DNA of 57,903 nt from Fidelibacterota bacterium (GTDB lineage Bacteria > Fidelibacterota > Marinisomatia > Marinisomatales > JABMOV01), in contig JABMOV010000103.1 in assembly GCA_013203145.1 (NCBI GenBank), positions 1-57,903 on the forward strand, written 5' to 3'. Positions 35,459 to 43,453 of this stretch are shown here, one piece after another. Numbering within the stretch: the stretch's first letter is position 1; the number at the start of each line of letters is the position of its first letter. A program made the translations under genes and the position numbers. A model generated the notes under the pieces. The model was not told the origin of the DNA. It saw only the letters and a list, made by a program, of their open reading frames with translations, and did not search any database.

Positions 35459-36657
35459 ATATTGCTAGTGCTCACGAAGGTCTTACGAAACTTCTTGAAC
35501 AAGTATCAGGTTTCATATACCCCAATGAGATTGAAGTTCACTGGTCAATCCTGATAGTTGTTTATCCATATCTTACCGGATTAGTTGCAGGAGCATTTAT
35601 CCTGGCATCACTGGTAAAAGTGTTCAACGTTACTGCACTAAAACCTACATATCGGCTTGCTCTTTTGACAGCATTGGCGTTTCTATTAATTGCACCTTTG
35701 CCATTATTGCTTCATTTAGGTCACCCATTGAGATCATGGCAAATATTTTTTACACCAAACTTCAGTTCTGCAATGGCGATGTTTGGCTTTGTATATGCTT
35801 GGTATCTTATGGTCGTGCTATTATTGGAGATATGGTTTGATTATAGGGCGGATCTTGTCAACTGGGGTCAAACAGCTAAATTCCCACTGAATTGGTTTTA
35901 TCGAATACTCTCCTTGTTTTCAAAAGATGTTAGTCCTCAAGCAATCGCATTTGATAATAAAGCAGTAAAATTCATTACACTTCTTGGAATACCATCAGCC
36001 TTCATACTGCATGGCTATGTGGGATTTTTATTTGGTTCAATAAAAGCAAATCCCTGGTGGAGCAGTGTGCTTATACCAATCGTTTTTCTGTTTTCTGCAA
36101 TCGTTTCTGGTATAGCACTTGTCATGTTGCTCTATATGGTGATAACACCTTCACGCGGTAAACCAATCGATATGAAATGTCTGGATAAAGTCGCATCATT
36201 TTTACTTTACGCTGCGATTGTAGATTTTTCATTGGAAATCCTGGACATAACTCATCGACTATACGAAAGTGAAGAATCCATAAAAATCATAACCGAAATG
36301 GTTGTGAATAAATTGTTTATCAGTTTAGTCGTTTTACAGTTATTAATTGGAATGGTAGTACCGTTAGGTATTTTGATTGCAACAAAACTTGCAAATTTCA
36401 ATCAAGAGCTAAGAAAATTGCTTTATTTCTTAGCAGCAATATTGATTCAAATTGGCATTTTCAGTACACGATGGAATGTTGTACTTGGTGGTCAGATGTT
36501 TTCAAAGAGTTTTCGTGGATTGATTTCCTACAGAATGGAAATGTTTGGCCAAGAAGGGTTCTTGATGGCATTGACTTTACTGGTTGTACCATTTTTTATT
36601 CTTGCACTGTTAATTAAACTTTTACCTCCCTGGGGGAGTACTGAAACGCTAGAATAA
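35455..36657 (+). CDS. NrfD/PsrC-family quinone-binding membrane subunit
   Basis: A 400-aa polytopic protein with about nine membrane helices. Features of the NrfD/PsrC family include an early acidic residue region (EIEVHWSILIVVYPYLTGLVAG) and the conserved HLGHPLRSWQIFFTPNFSS segment. These proteins oxidise or reduce menaquinone at the membrane surface without binding haem. The ATGA overlap with the ferredoxin-like subunit supports a fixed partnership. Substrate direction cannot be told from sequence. Confidence 0.9.
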   Translation: MNIASAHEGLTKLLEQVSGFIYPNEIEVHWSILIVVYPYLTGLVAGAFILASLVKVFNVTALKPTYRLALLTALAFLLIAPLPLLLHLGHPLRSWQIFFTPNFSSAMAMFGFVYAWYLMVVLLLEIWFDYRADLVNWGQTAKFPLNWFYRILSLFSKDVSPQAIAFDNKAVKFITLLGIPSAFILHGYVGFLFGSIKANPWWSSVLIPIVFLFSAIVSGIALVMLLYMVITPSRGKPIDMKCLDKVASFLLYAAIVDFSLEILDITHRLYESEESIKIITEMVVNKLFISLVVLQLLIGMVVPLGILIATKLANFNQELRKLLYFLAAILIQIGIFSTRWNVVLGGQMFSKSFRGLISYRMEMFGQEGFLMALTLLVVPFFILALLIKLLPPWGSTETLE

Positions 36658-36669
36658 GCTGGACTTACA

Positions 36670-36723
36670 ACAATGACTCAAGGGTGAATAAGTTGGCCAT
36701 TAACCAAAGGGGGTACCATGGCT
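36670..36723 (+). repeat. Imperfect direct repeat, copy B
   Basis: Second copy of the repeat at 33674-33728: ACAATGACTCAA, then TTGGCCATTAACC, GGGGGTACC and the ATGGCT start of the next cytochrome. GCCAT (36696-36700) can pair with ATGGC (36718-36722), placing the ribosome-binding site GGGGG in the loop and the start codon in the stem. Copy A keeps the pairing by a G-T wobble (GCCAT 33700-33704 with GTGGC 33723-33727). Confidence 0.75.
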
Positions 36724-38721
36724 CAATTCAAATGGTATAGATTTACATCATTTAAATATTCTCTAATAGTATTGAGTTATATATTAATATTCCTTTTTAC
36801 TTTTATTCCTGAAACTGTATCTGCTCAAGATGCAGAAGAAATCGAATATATTGACAGTGATGATTGTATTGATTGTCATGAGCTAAGCAAATACGATACG
36901 GATATAAAAGAAGATATATCCCACTCCATTCATGAAGATTTGGAATGTCTGGATTGTCATGAAGATTTGGATTATACGCCTCACGAAGATGGTTCCACCA
37001 CAAAAGTAGGTTGCGATGGGTGTCGTAGTTGCCATGAAGATGAGTCGGAAGAATACCAGGCCCATGGGCGCGCTGAGTACGATACCTGTGAAGATACACC
37101 ACAATGCATGGATTGTCATGGCGATCATGATATATTACCCAGTGACATGAAATTGTCAAAAACTCATCCTTCAAATCTTCCTCAGACTTGCGGTGTCTGT
37201 CACGAGAATATAGATTTGGTAAAAGAATATGGTATTTTAAAAGATCATCCTGTCGAAATATATGAAAATAGTGTCCATGGAGTTGCCAATTTGGATGATA
37301 AGGGTAATTATGAGGCTGGTACGTGCAACGATTGTCATTCCACGGAAGGTACAGCACACAAAATATATTCACCAAATCATGCTGAATCGGCGATTAATCA
37401 TTTTAATATTCCTGCAACATGTGGTCAATGTCATGATGGGATAGAAAAAGAATACAATGAGGGAATTCATGGCATTCTAGTTGCCAGGGGAGATGCAGAA
37501 TCACCAGTTTGTACCCATTGTCATGGGGAGCATGGAATTATTTCGCCTGATGATCCACGATCACCTGTTTCTTCAACGAAATTAGCTGAAGCCACATGCA
37601 CTCCATGTCACCAATCTGAAACATTGAACGAGGACTACGGAATAGCCACCGGACAATTGCGGAACTATGTAGACAGTTACCACGGACTCAAAACAAAATC
37701 AGGTGACACACACGTGGCCAATTGCGCCAGTTGTCATGGTGTCCATAGAATTCTACCTAGTTCAGATTCCACGTCGACAATCTTTGTCAATAACCTGCAG
37801 ACCACCTGTGGCGAATGCCATCCCGGAATAACATCAGAAATTGCTAATGTCACAATACATGGTGAAGTGCAGGATAACAGACATCACATTGCGATCATTG
37901 TTGAAAAAATTTACATTCTGTTAATTATTGTGGTGATAGGATCAATGGTCATCCATTGGTTAATAGATTTGTTTCGTCAAATTATTATTGTCATGACAGT
38001 GAGACCTCAGGTTCGTCGGATGCGTGTGGGTGAAGTATGGCAACATACATTCTTAATGGTAAGCTTTATGATTTTAGTCGTTTCAGGATTTGCATTGCGG
38101 TTTGATCAAGCCTGGATATCAACATTTTTCTTTGGTTGGGAAGGGGGATTTGAATTTCGTGGATTGTTACACAGGATTACTGCAGTTGTTTTCATCTTGA
38201 CAGTATTATGGCATTGCGTTTATTTTATTTTCACGAAAAAAGGACGTCTTTTCTTAAAAGACATGTTACCAATTATCCGTGATTTCCATGAAGTAATAAA
38301 CCGGGTTAAGTACAATTTGGGACTTCGCAAGGATGATCCGAAATTCACTCGTTTCAGTTATATTGAGAAAGCAGAATATTGGGCACTCGTTTGGGGTACT
38401 GCCGTAATGATTGGAACAGGTTTTATGCTATGGTTTGATAATTGGTTTATTCATTTTATCCCAATGGGCGCTTTAGATGTGGCATTGGTCATCCATTATT
38501 GGGAAGCCTGGCTGGCATTCCTTGCTATTGTTATTTGGCATATGTATGCCACAGTGTTTAGTCCCCATGTTTATCCCATGAATCCTTCATGGTTGACAGG
38601 TACGATGCCAGAAGAAATGTATAAACATGAACATCCTGATCATTTGGAAGAAGCAAAAGCAGAAGAAAAAGCATTTAATGAAGAAAAAAGGAAACGATTC
38701 AGAGAACCAAGAAATAAATAA
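36718..38721 (+). CDS. 11-haem cytochrome c fused to membrane cytochrome b (second CbcL-like protein)
   Basis: A 667-aa protein with a signal peptide (residues 13-39, cleavage after VSAQ), eleven CXXCH sites (CIDCH near residue 50 to CGECH near 365), then about five membrane helices with cytochrome-b-like histidines (VIHWLIDLF, WQHTFLM, LLHRITAV, LWHCVYF, VIWHMYATV). The C-terminal cytosolic tail is Glu/Lys-rich. It has the same layout as the 841-aa protein at 29174 but six fewer haems, so the pair are diverged paralogues. A likely role is quinol oxidation at a different potential or towards a different partner. Confidence 0.86.
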   Translation: MAQFKWYRFTSFKYSLIVLSYILIFLFTFIPETVSAQDAEEIEYIDSDDCIDCHELSKYDTDIKEDISHSIHEDLECLDCHEDLDYTPHEDGSTTKVGCDGCRSCHEDESEEYQAHGRAEYDTCEDTPQCMDCHGDHDILPSDMKLSKTHPSNLPQTCGVCHENIDLVKEYGILKDHPVEIYENSVHGVANLDDKGNYEAGTCNDCHSTEGTAHKIYSPNHAESAINHFNIPATCGQCHDGIEKEYNEGIHGILVARGDAESPVCTHCHGEHGIISPDDPRSPVSSTKLAEATCTPCHQSETLNEDYGIATGQLRNYVDSYHGLKTKSGDTHVANCASCHGVHRILPSSDSTSTIFVNNLQTTCGECHPGITSEIANVTIHGEVQDNRHHIAIIVEKIYILLIIVVIGSMVIHWLIDLFRQIIIVMTVRPQVRRMRVGEVWQHTFLMVSFMILVVSGFALRFDQAWISTFFFGWEGGFEFRGLLHRITAVVFILTVLWHCVYFIFTKKGRLFLKDMLPIIRDFHEVINRVKYNLGLRKDDPKFTRFSYIEKAEYWALVWGTAVMIGTGFMLWFDNWFIHFIPMGALDVALVIHYWEAWLAFLAIVIWHMYATVFSPHVYPMNPSWLTGTMPEEMYKHEHPDHLEEAKAEEKAFNEEKRKRFREPRNK

Positions 38722-38733
38722 TTATAATAAGAT

Positions 38734-38762
38734 GTAGAGACGATTCGTCGAATCGTCTCTAC
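38734..38762. repeat. Palindromic GTAGAGACG-type element
   Basis: A 13-bp perfect inverted repeat (GTAGAGACGATTC at 38734-38746 with GAATCGTCTCTAC at 38750-38762) and a 3-base spacer, lying between convergent genes. There is no T-run. Palindromes with GTAGAGACG ends recur as dispersed repeats in several bacterial phyla, so this may be a REP-like or mobile non-coding element, possibly serving as a terminator or mRNA stabiliser. Confidence 0.6.
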
Positions 38763-38776
38763 TCTACAATCTTTAA

Positions 38777-40018
38777 TTATACTGCTTCACCTCTTTTTAC
38801 AGGTATCATAAAGAGCAATGCAATGATAAGCGTAACCGTACCATATAGAAATGCCGTTCTATAATCATTATTAAATATATCAATAATTTTACCGGATAAA
38901 ATTGGTCCAACAATATTGCTGAGTTGCGAGGCAAGGTAATATAAACCGGTATACACACCAATGTGTCCGACAGGTGCCATATCTAAAGCCATCGGTAATG
39001 AGTTCACCAGAATAAACGACCACGAAATACCGCATAAAAGTAGGATAATTTTCGCGGCTAATACGGTTTCCATAAAAAAGCCGATTGCTAATAGAGCTGC
39101 AAAGCCAATTATTCCTATGCTTATTGTACGTTTACGACCAACTTTTGACCCAATCCATCCGCTAAGAGGGGAAAATACGATAATTGCTAAAGAAAAATAC
39201 GCCAAAAGAAATGTCGCTTCGCCACTATCTACTCCCAGCCTATTAACAGCAAATGATGTGAAAAATACTTCAAGGGCACCGTAGCCTAAAAACCAAAAGA
39301 AAATGGCACCAAGCAGAAATATAGCTGATTTATCATGGTCTCTAATAATATGTTTAAGGCTATTAAGAAGTGCCGGCTTTTCTTCGGGAGTATTTGCCTC
39401 ATCAGGTTTAGGTTCTTTAATGAATACAAGTAATACTCCACAACCAGCCAGCATTGCAATACCGCCAAAATAAAAGGGTGCTCCAACAGAAACTTTAAAC
39501 AGTAAGCCACCAACAGCAAATGCTAAGACGCCACCAATTCCCCCCATGAGATTTATCATTCCATTTGCTTGCGATCTTTTTGGTGAGGGCGTGATATCCC
39601 CCATAAATGAAACCACAGGCGTTCTGAATAAATCCATTGCCAGGAGTGTAAGAAATATTGATCCCATAAAGAATATAAGTGACTTTCCTATGAATAATGG
39701 GATAGCTACAAATCCGATAAATGCCAATGGTGCTCCGCCCATAATAAAGGGTTTTCGTCGACCAAATTTTGTCCAAATACGATCTGAAAAAGCACCTATC
39801 CATGGCAAAATGAATAATGCGGCAATATTATCAAACGTCATGATGAAACCTGTCCACACAGCACTCAACCCAAAACCACTAACACCAGCTGTTGAACTAA
39901 AGTCGGGTCGTCCAGCCTGCAAGAAAATTGGGACATAGGCATTGTATATACCCCAAAGTAGTGTAACACCCATGAATCCAAACCCGAGCAATAAAATACG
40001 CCAATAATTGAATTTCAT
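38777..40018 (-). CDS. MFS transporter, SLC45/GPH-like
   Basis: A 413-aa polytopic inner-membrane transporter with 12 predicted helices. The start LLGFGFMGVTLLWGIYNAYV and the cytosolic loop SDRIWTKFGRRKPFI (the MFS loop 2-3 motif) match the SLC45/sucrose-type branch of the major facilitator superfamily, usually proton-sugar symporters. In marine FCB bacteria such genes often go with glycoside use, but no sugar gene adjoins it here. AGGAGG lies just upstream of the start, seen as its complement at 40023-40028. Confidence 0.85.
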   Translation of the reverse strand: MKFNYWRILLLGFGFMGVTLLWGIYNAYVPIFLQAGRPDFSSTAGVSGFGLSAVWTGFIMTFDNIAALFILPWIGAFSDRIWTKFGRRKPFIMGGAPLAFIGFVAIPLFIGKSLIFFMGSIFLTLLAMDLFRTPVVSFMGDITPSPKRSQANGMINLMGGIGGVLAFAVGGLLFKVSVGAPFYFGGIAMLAGCGVLLVFIKEPKPDEANTPEEKPALLNSLKHIIRDHDKSAIFLLGAIFFWFLGYGALEVFFTSFAVNRLGVDSGEATFLLAYFSLAIIVFSPLSGWIGSKVGRKRTISIGIIGFAALLAIGFFMETVLAAKIILLLCGISWSFILVNSLPMALDMAPVGHIGVYTGLYYLASQLSNIVGPILSGKIIDIFNNDYRTAFLYGTVTLIIALLFMIPVKRGEAV

Positions 40019-40060
40019 TTAATCCTCCTTGGATAATATTAAGTGAATTTGGGGTAAATG

Positions 40061-40075
40061 ATTGTTTAAAACAAT
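40061..40075. promoter_or_regulatory. Palindromic operator candidate in divergent region
   Basis: ATTGTTT-A-AAACAAT (40061-40075) is a perfect 7-bp inverted repeat about midway in the 85-base region between the divergent transporter and thioesterase genes. The position suits a repressor or activator controlling both. Confidence 0.35.
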
Positions 40076-40103
40076 TATCCTTTACTAGTTGGAGTTATGA
40101 TTT

Positions 40104-40553
40104 GTGAATACCATAAATTCATTCATGAAAAAACCCCCAATATATACGCGTGATGATTTCAATTTCTGGACTTCGATTCGAACCCGATGGGGTGATATGG
40201 ATGGACTTCGTCATATTAACCATGCCGCTTATTTATCATATATGGAATCTGCACGACTGGACTTTTATCAATATTTGGGATATGAATACACTCGCTGGGA
40301 TATGGAAGTGAGTACTATACTTGCGGGCATGAAAATTGATTATTTCCAGCAAACAGAGCATCCTGCGACCTTTGATATTGGACAATCAATTACACGAGTA
40401 GGGAATACAAGTTTCGATATTGCCACTGCAGTATTTATTAAGGAGGATTTAATACCTGTTGTTCAAGGTCTGTTTACACTAGTGGCCTTTGACTATAACA
40501 GCAACAAATCCATTCTTGTACCACTAACTTTTCGTCAAGCATTAGAAAAATGA
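40104..40553 (+). CDS. 4-hydroxybenzoyl-CoA thioesterase-family protein
   Basis: A 149-aa hot-dog-fold acyl-CoA thioesterase of the FadM/YbgC/4HBT type. The hallmark RTRWGDMDGLRHINHAAYLS carries the catalytic Asp followed by the H-N pair. The start is GTG 40104 with GGAG at 40091-40094; ATG 40125 is possible. It overlaps the following flavoprotein gene by 4 bases, so the pair is coupled. Natural acyl substrate unknown. Confidence 0.86.
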   Translation: MNTINSFMKKPPIYTRDDFNFWTSIRTRWGDMDGLRHINHAAYLSYMESARLDFYQYLGYEYTRWDMEVSTILAGMKIDYFQQTEHPATFDIGQSITRVGNTSFDIATAVFIKEDLIPVVQGLFTLVAFDYNSNKSILVPLTFRQALEK

Positions 40554-43345
40554 TAACTCCCATTCATTCAAAAAGGTATTCTACAAAACTGGTTGATCGG
40601 TTAGTCTATGCCCATGATGCTAGTTTATATAGATTAATTCCAAAAGCCGTAGCTCGTCCAAAAAATGAAGAAGAAGTGCAAACGCTTTTGAAATATGCAC
40701 ATGACTCCAATACTTCATTGACCTTTAGAACGGGAGGAACGTCATTATCCGGCCAAGCCGTTACTGATGGAATCATTGTAGAAGTAATACGAGATTGGAA
40801 AGATTATGAAATTCATGAAAATGGATTCTCAATAACTGTTGAACCGGGATTGACGGGAGAGTTTGTAAATAATGTTCTCCAAAAGTATCAAAGAAGGCTG
40901 GGACCTGATCCGGCATCAATAAAAGCAGCTAGAATTGGTGGAATTTTCTCAAATAATGCATCTGGTATGTGCTGCGGCGTAACCCACAATACGTATCATA
41001 CGATAAAGGATGTACGATTCATTCTGGGTAATGGTCACACCTATGATACGAGTAATAAAGAAGATTATGATAGATTTATACAGGATGAATCGGATTTAGT
41101 TGTTGGCCTAAAATCCATAAAGAACAGAATTCAGAATTCTGAAGAGTTTTCCCAAAAAATTCGCGATAAGTATCGACAAAAAAACACCCTCGGTTATGGA
41201 TTAAACTCTTTTCTCGATTTTGATCACCCTCTTGATATCTTCACCCATTTATTGGTCGGAGCTGAAGGCACATTAGGATTTGTATCTAAGGTTACATATA
41301 ACACGATTCCTGATCCCGGGAAAAAAGCAACAGCACTGTTACTATTCGATTCTGTGCGAGATGCCTGCCGTATTATTCCTGATTTAACGCAAAAGGGAGC
41401 GGATGCAGTAGAATTGATGGATTTTGCTTCCCTTACCACAGCAAAGTATTTATCAAATCCACCTTATAAAGTAGAAGACCTGAAATCAGACTCAGCAGCT
41501 TTATTGGTAGAATTTCAGCGCGATAGTGATGAAGAATTAACAAAACTCACGAGCGATGTAGAACGTGAATTATCAAAATATAATGCATCTTGTCCCGATG
41601 GATTTCAGACGAGTAATGATATTCGCCAAAAACTATGGCAAATACGAAAATCTTTATATCCGACAGTAGGATCATTGCGTAAAAAGGGTACAAGTGTAAT
41701 TACAGAAGATATTTGTTTTCAGGTTGATCAATTGCCGGATGTCATTAATGATTTGCAGGCATTATTTCAAAAATGGCATTATAACGATGGTGTGGTTTTC
41801 GGGCATGCCAAGGATGGGAATCTTCATTTTGTGGCATCCATTGATCTTGAGACACAAGATGGAATAAATCATTATGAAGGATTCATAGATGATCTTGTCA
41901 CCATGACTTCTGGAAAGTATAATGGCGCACTTAAAGCAGAACATGGTACGGGTCGTAATATGGCACCGTTTGTAGAGACCGAATGGGGTGGTGAACTAGC
42001 GGAATTAATGTGGGAAATCAAATCACTCAGTGATCCTAACAATATTCTAAATCCAGGTGTTTTGTTGACAAAAGATAAAAACGCCCATGTTTCATCCTTG
42101 AAACCAATGCCAGTGGTCGATGAAACGATAGATTCATGTGTGGAGTGTGGCTTTTGTGAACCCGTTTGTCCCAGTCGTGAATTAACATTAACTCCGCGTC
42201 ATCGGATTGCCCTGGCACGTGAAATGGCACTAATGAAAAAGTCCGGCGACCCGCAATTGAAGATTCTTGAAAAAGAATGGGCTTATCAATTTAGTGCAAC
42301 GTGTGCCGTGGATGGTCTTTGTGAAACAGCATGTCCTGTGAATATAAATACCGGCCAATTTGTGAAAGATTTTCGTTATACTACTCATTCGACATTTAGT
42401 CATACTATTGCCGGTTGGACAGTAGCTCATTTTCCTTTTGTTCAGTCTTTTCTGAGGTTTTTTGTATACATAATACATTGGAAATCAAAAATTATTGGAC
42501 ATGGATTTTTTACAGGATTCACCAAGTTAGTAAAAAATAGTTTTCATGTAAATATCCCTATCTGGACAAAGTATATTCCAAATACATCAAAGGTTTCGCA
42601 CCCTGATAAGCGTATTTCCAAACCGGACTTCCTCTATTTTCCTTCCTGTATAAGCAGAGTATTTTCCGCAGGTGAAAACAGACAATCCCTGCAGGAAATT
42701 ATATTGAATATATCACGGATTACAGACAAACAAATGGCCATTCCCGATTCAATCCAATCGTTATGTTGTGGAACACCGTACCAATCAAAGGGTTACGATT
42801 CTGCATATGAAATTATCCTCGAAAGAACGGTGAACGAACTTTATGTTCAAACGGATGGTGGAAGTATTCCCATTGTTGTTGATACTTCGCCTTGTTCATT
42901 TCAATTTATATCCGCTGGCAAAGGGTTAAAGCCAGAGATACTTGAAAAATGGAAGAAGTTGACTTTTATTGATTTGATTCCTTTTTTATATGAGTTAACA
43001 AAAGATATAGATCGACCTGCGCTTGCTGAAACAATTGTATTACACGCAACCTGTTCGACACGAAAAATGGACGACACAGCCAAAATGGTTTCATTGGCAA
43101 AAAAATGCGCCTCTGATGTGATAATACCAAATCAAATGGAATGTTGTGGTTTTGCAGGAGATAGGGGTTTACTTGTTCCTGAATTAACACAATCTTCAGT
43201 AAAATTGGAACAGGATACGACACCGGATTCCCCCGCAAAGAGTGGGTATTCCTCCAGTAGAATGTGTGAAGTAGGAATGAGTCAAGGAACAGAGCAAAAC
43301 TATGAATCCATCGCATTGTTGGTTAATAAGTATTTAGAGGCATAA
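40550..43345 (+). CDS. FAD/Fe-S oxidoreductase of the D-lactate / glycolate dehydrogenase type
   Basis: A 931-aa fusion: FAD-binding domain (about residues 35-175, with TFRTGGTSLSGQ and RIGGIFSNNASGM), FAD-oxidase C-terminal domain (to about 505, with GHAKDGNLHF and KAEHGTGRN), two [4Fe-4S] motifs (CVECGFCEPVCPS near 528 and CAVDGLCETACPVN near 584), and a CCG-type C-terminal domain (CCGTPYQSKG near 739, CCGFAGDRG near 865). This is the one-chain arrangement of respiratory D-lactate dehydrogenases and GlcD-GlcF fusions. It probably oxidises D-lactate or another 2-hydroxyacid and feeds the quinone pool used by the cytochrome locus. Confidence 0.88.
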   Translation: MITPIHSKRYSTKLVDRLVYAHDASLYRLIPKAVARPKNEEEVQTLLKYAHDSNTSLTFRTGGTSLSGQAVTDGIIVEVIRDWKDYEIHENGFSITVEPGLTGEFVNNVLQKYQRRLGPDPASIKAARIGGIFSNNASGMCCGVTHNTYHTIKDVRFILGNGHTYDTSNKEDYDRFIQDESDLVVGLKSIKNRIQNSEEFSQKIRDKYRQKNTLGYGLNSFLDFDHPLDIFTHLLVGAEGTLGFVSKVTYNTIPDPGKKATALLLFDSVRDACRIIPDLTQKGADAVELMDFASLTTAKYLSNPPYKVEDLKSDSAALLVEFQRDSDEELTKLTSDVERELSKYNASCPDGFQTSNDIRQKLWQIRKSLYPTVGSLRKKGTSVITEDICFQVDQLPDVINDLQALFQKWHYNDGVVFGHAKDGNLHFVASIDLETQDGINHYEGFIDDLVTMTSGKYNGALKAEHGTGRNMAPFVETEWGGELAELMWEIKSLSDPNNILNPGVLLTKDKNAHVSSLKPMPVVDETIDSCVECGFCEPVCPSRELTLTPRHRIALAREMALMKKSGDPQLKILEKEWAYQFSATCAVDGLCETACPVNINTGQFVKDFRYTTHSTFSHTIAGWTVAHFPFVQSFLRFFVYIIHWKSKIIGHGFFTGFTKLVKNSFHVNIPIWTKYIPNTSKVSHPDKRISKPDFLYFPSCISRVFSAGENRQSLQEIILNISRITDKQMAIPDSIQSLCCGTPYQSKGYDSAYEIILERTVNELYVQTDGGSIPIVVDTSPCSFQFISAGKGLKPEILEKWKKLTFIDLIPFLYELTKDIDRPALAETIVLHATCSTRKMDDTAKMVSLAKKCASDVIIPNQMECCGFAGDRGLLVPELTQSSVKLEQDTTPDSPAKSGYSSSRMCEVGMSQGTEQNYESIALLVNKYLEA

Positions 43346-43453
43346 TTCTGATTGTGATGCAATTCATCAGTCGAACTACGACCGTGCGTTAAACGTATTA
43401 TTTCTGTAAATTACCTCGTTATACCTCAAAAAGATTTCGTAAAAGGAGAAAAC

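Noticed and set aside
36803..37375. Long minus-strand open frame rich in His/Asn/Asp opposite the 11-haem cytochrome
   Set aside because: It is the mirror of repeated CXXCH codons (TGT CAT) on the other strand; no start signal or family.
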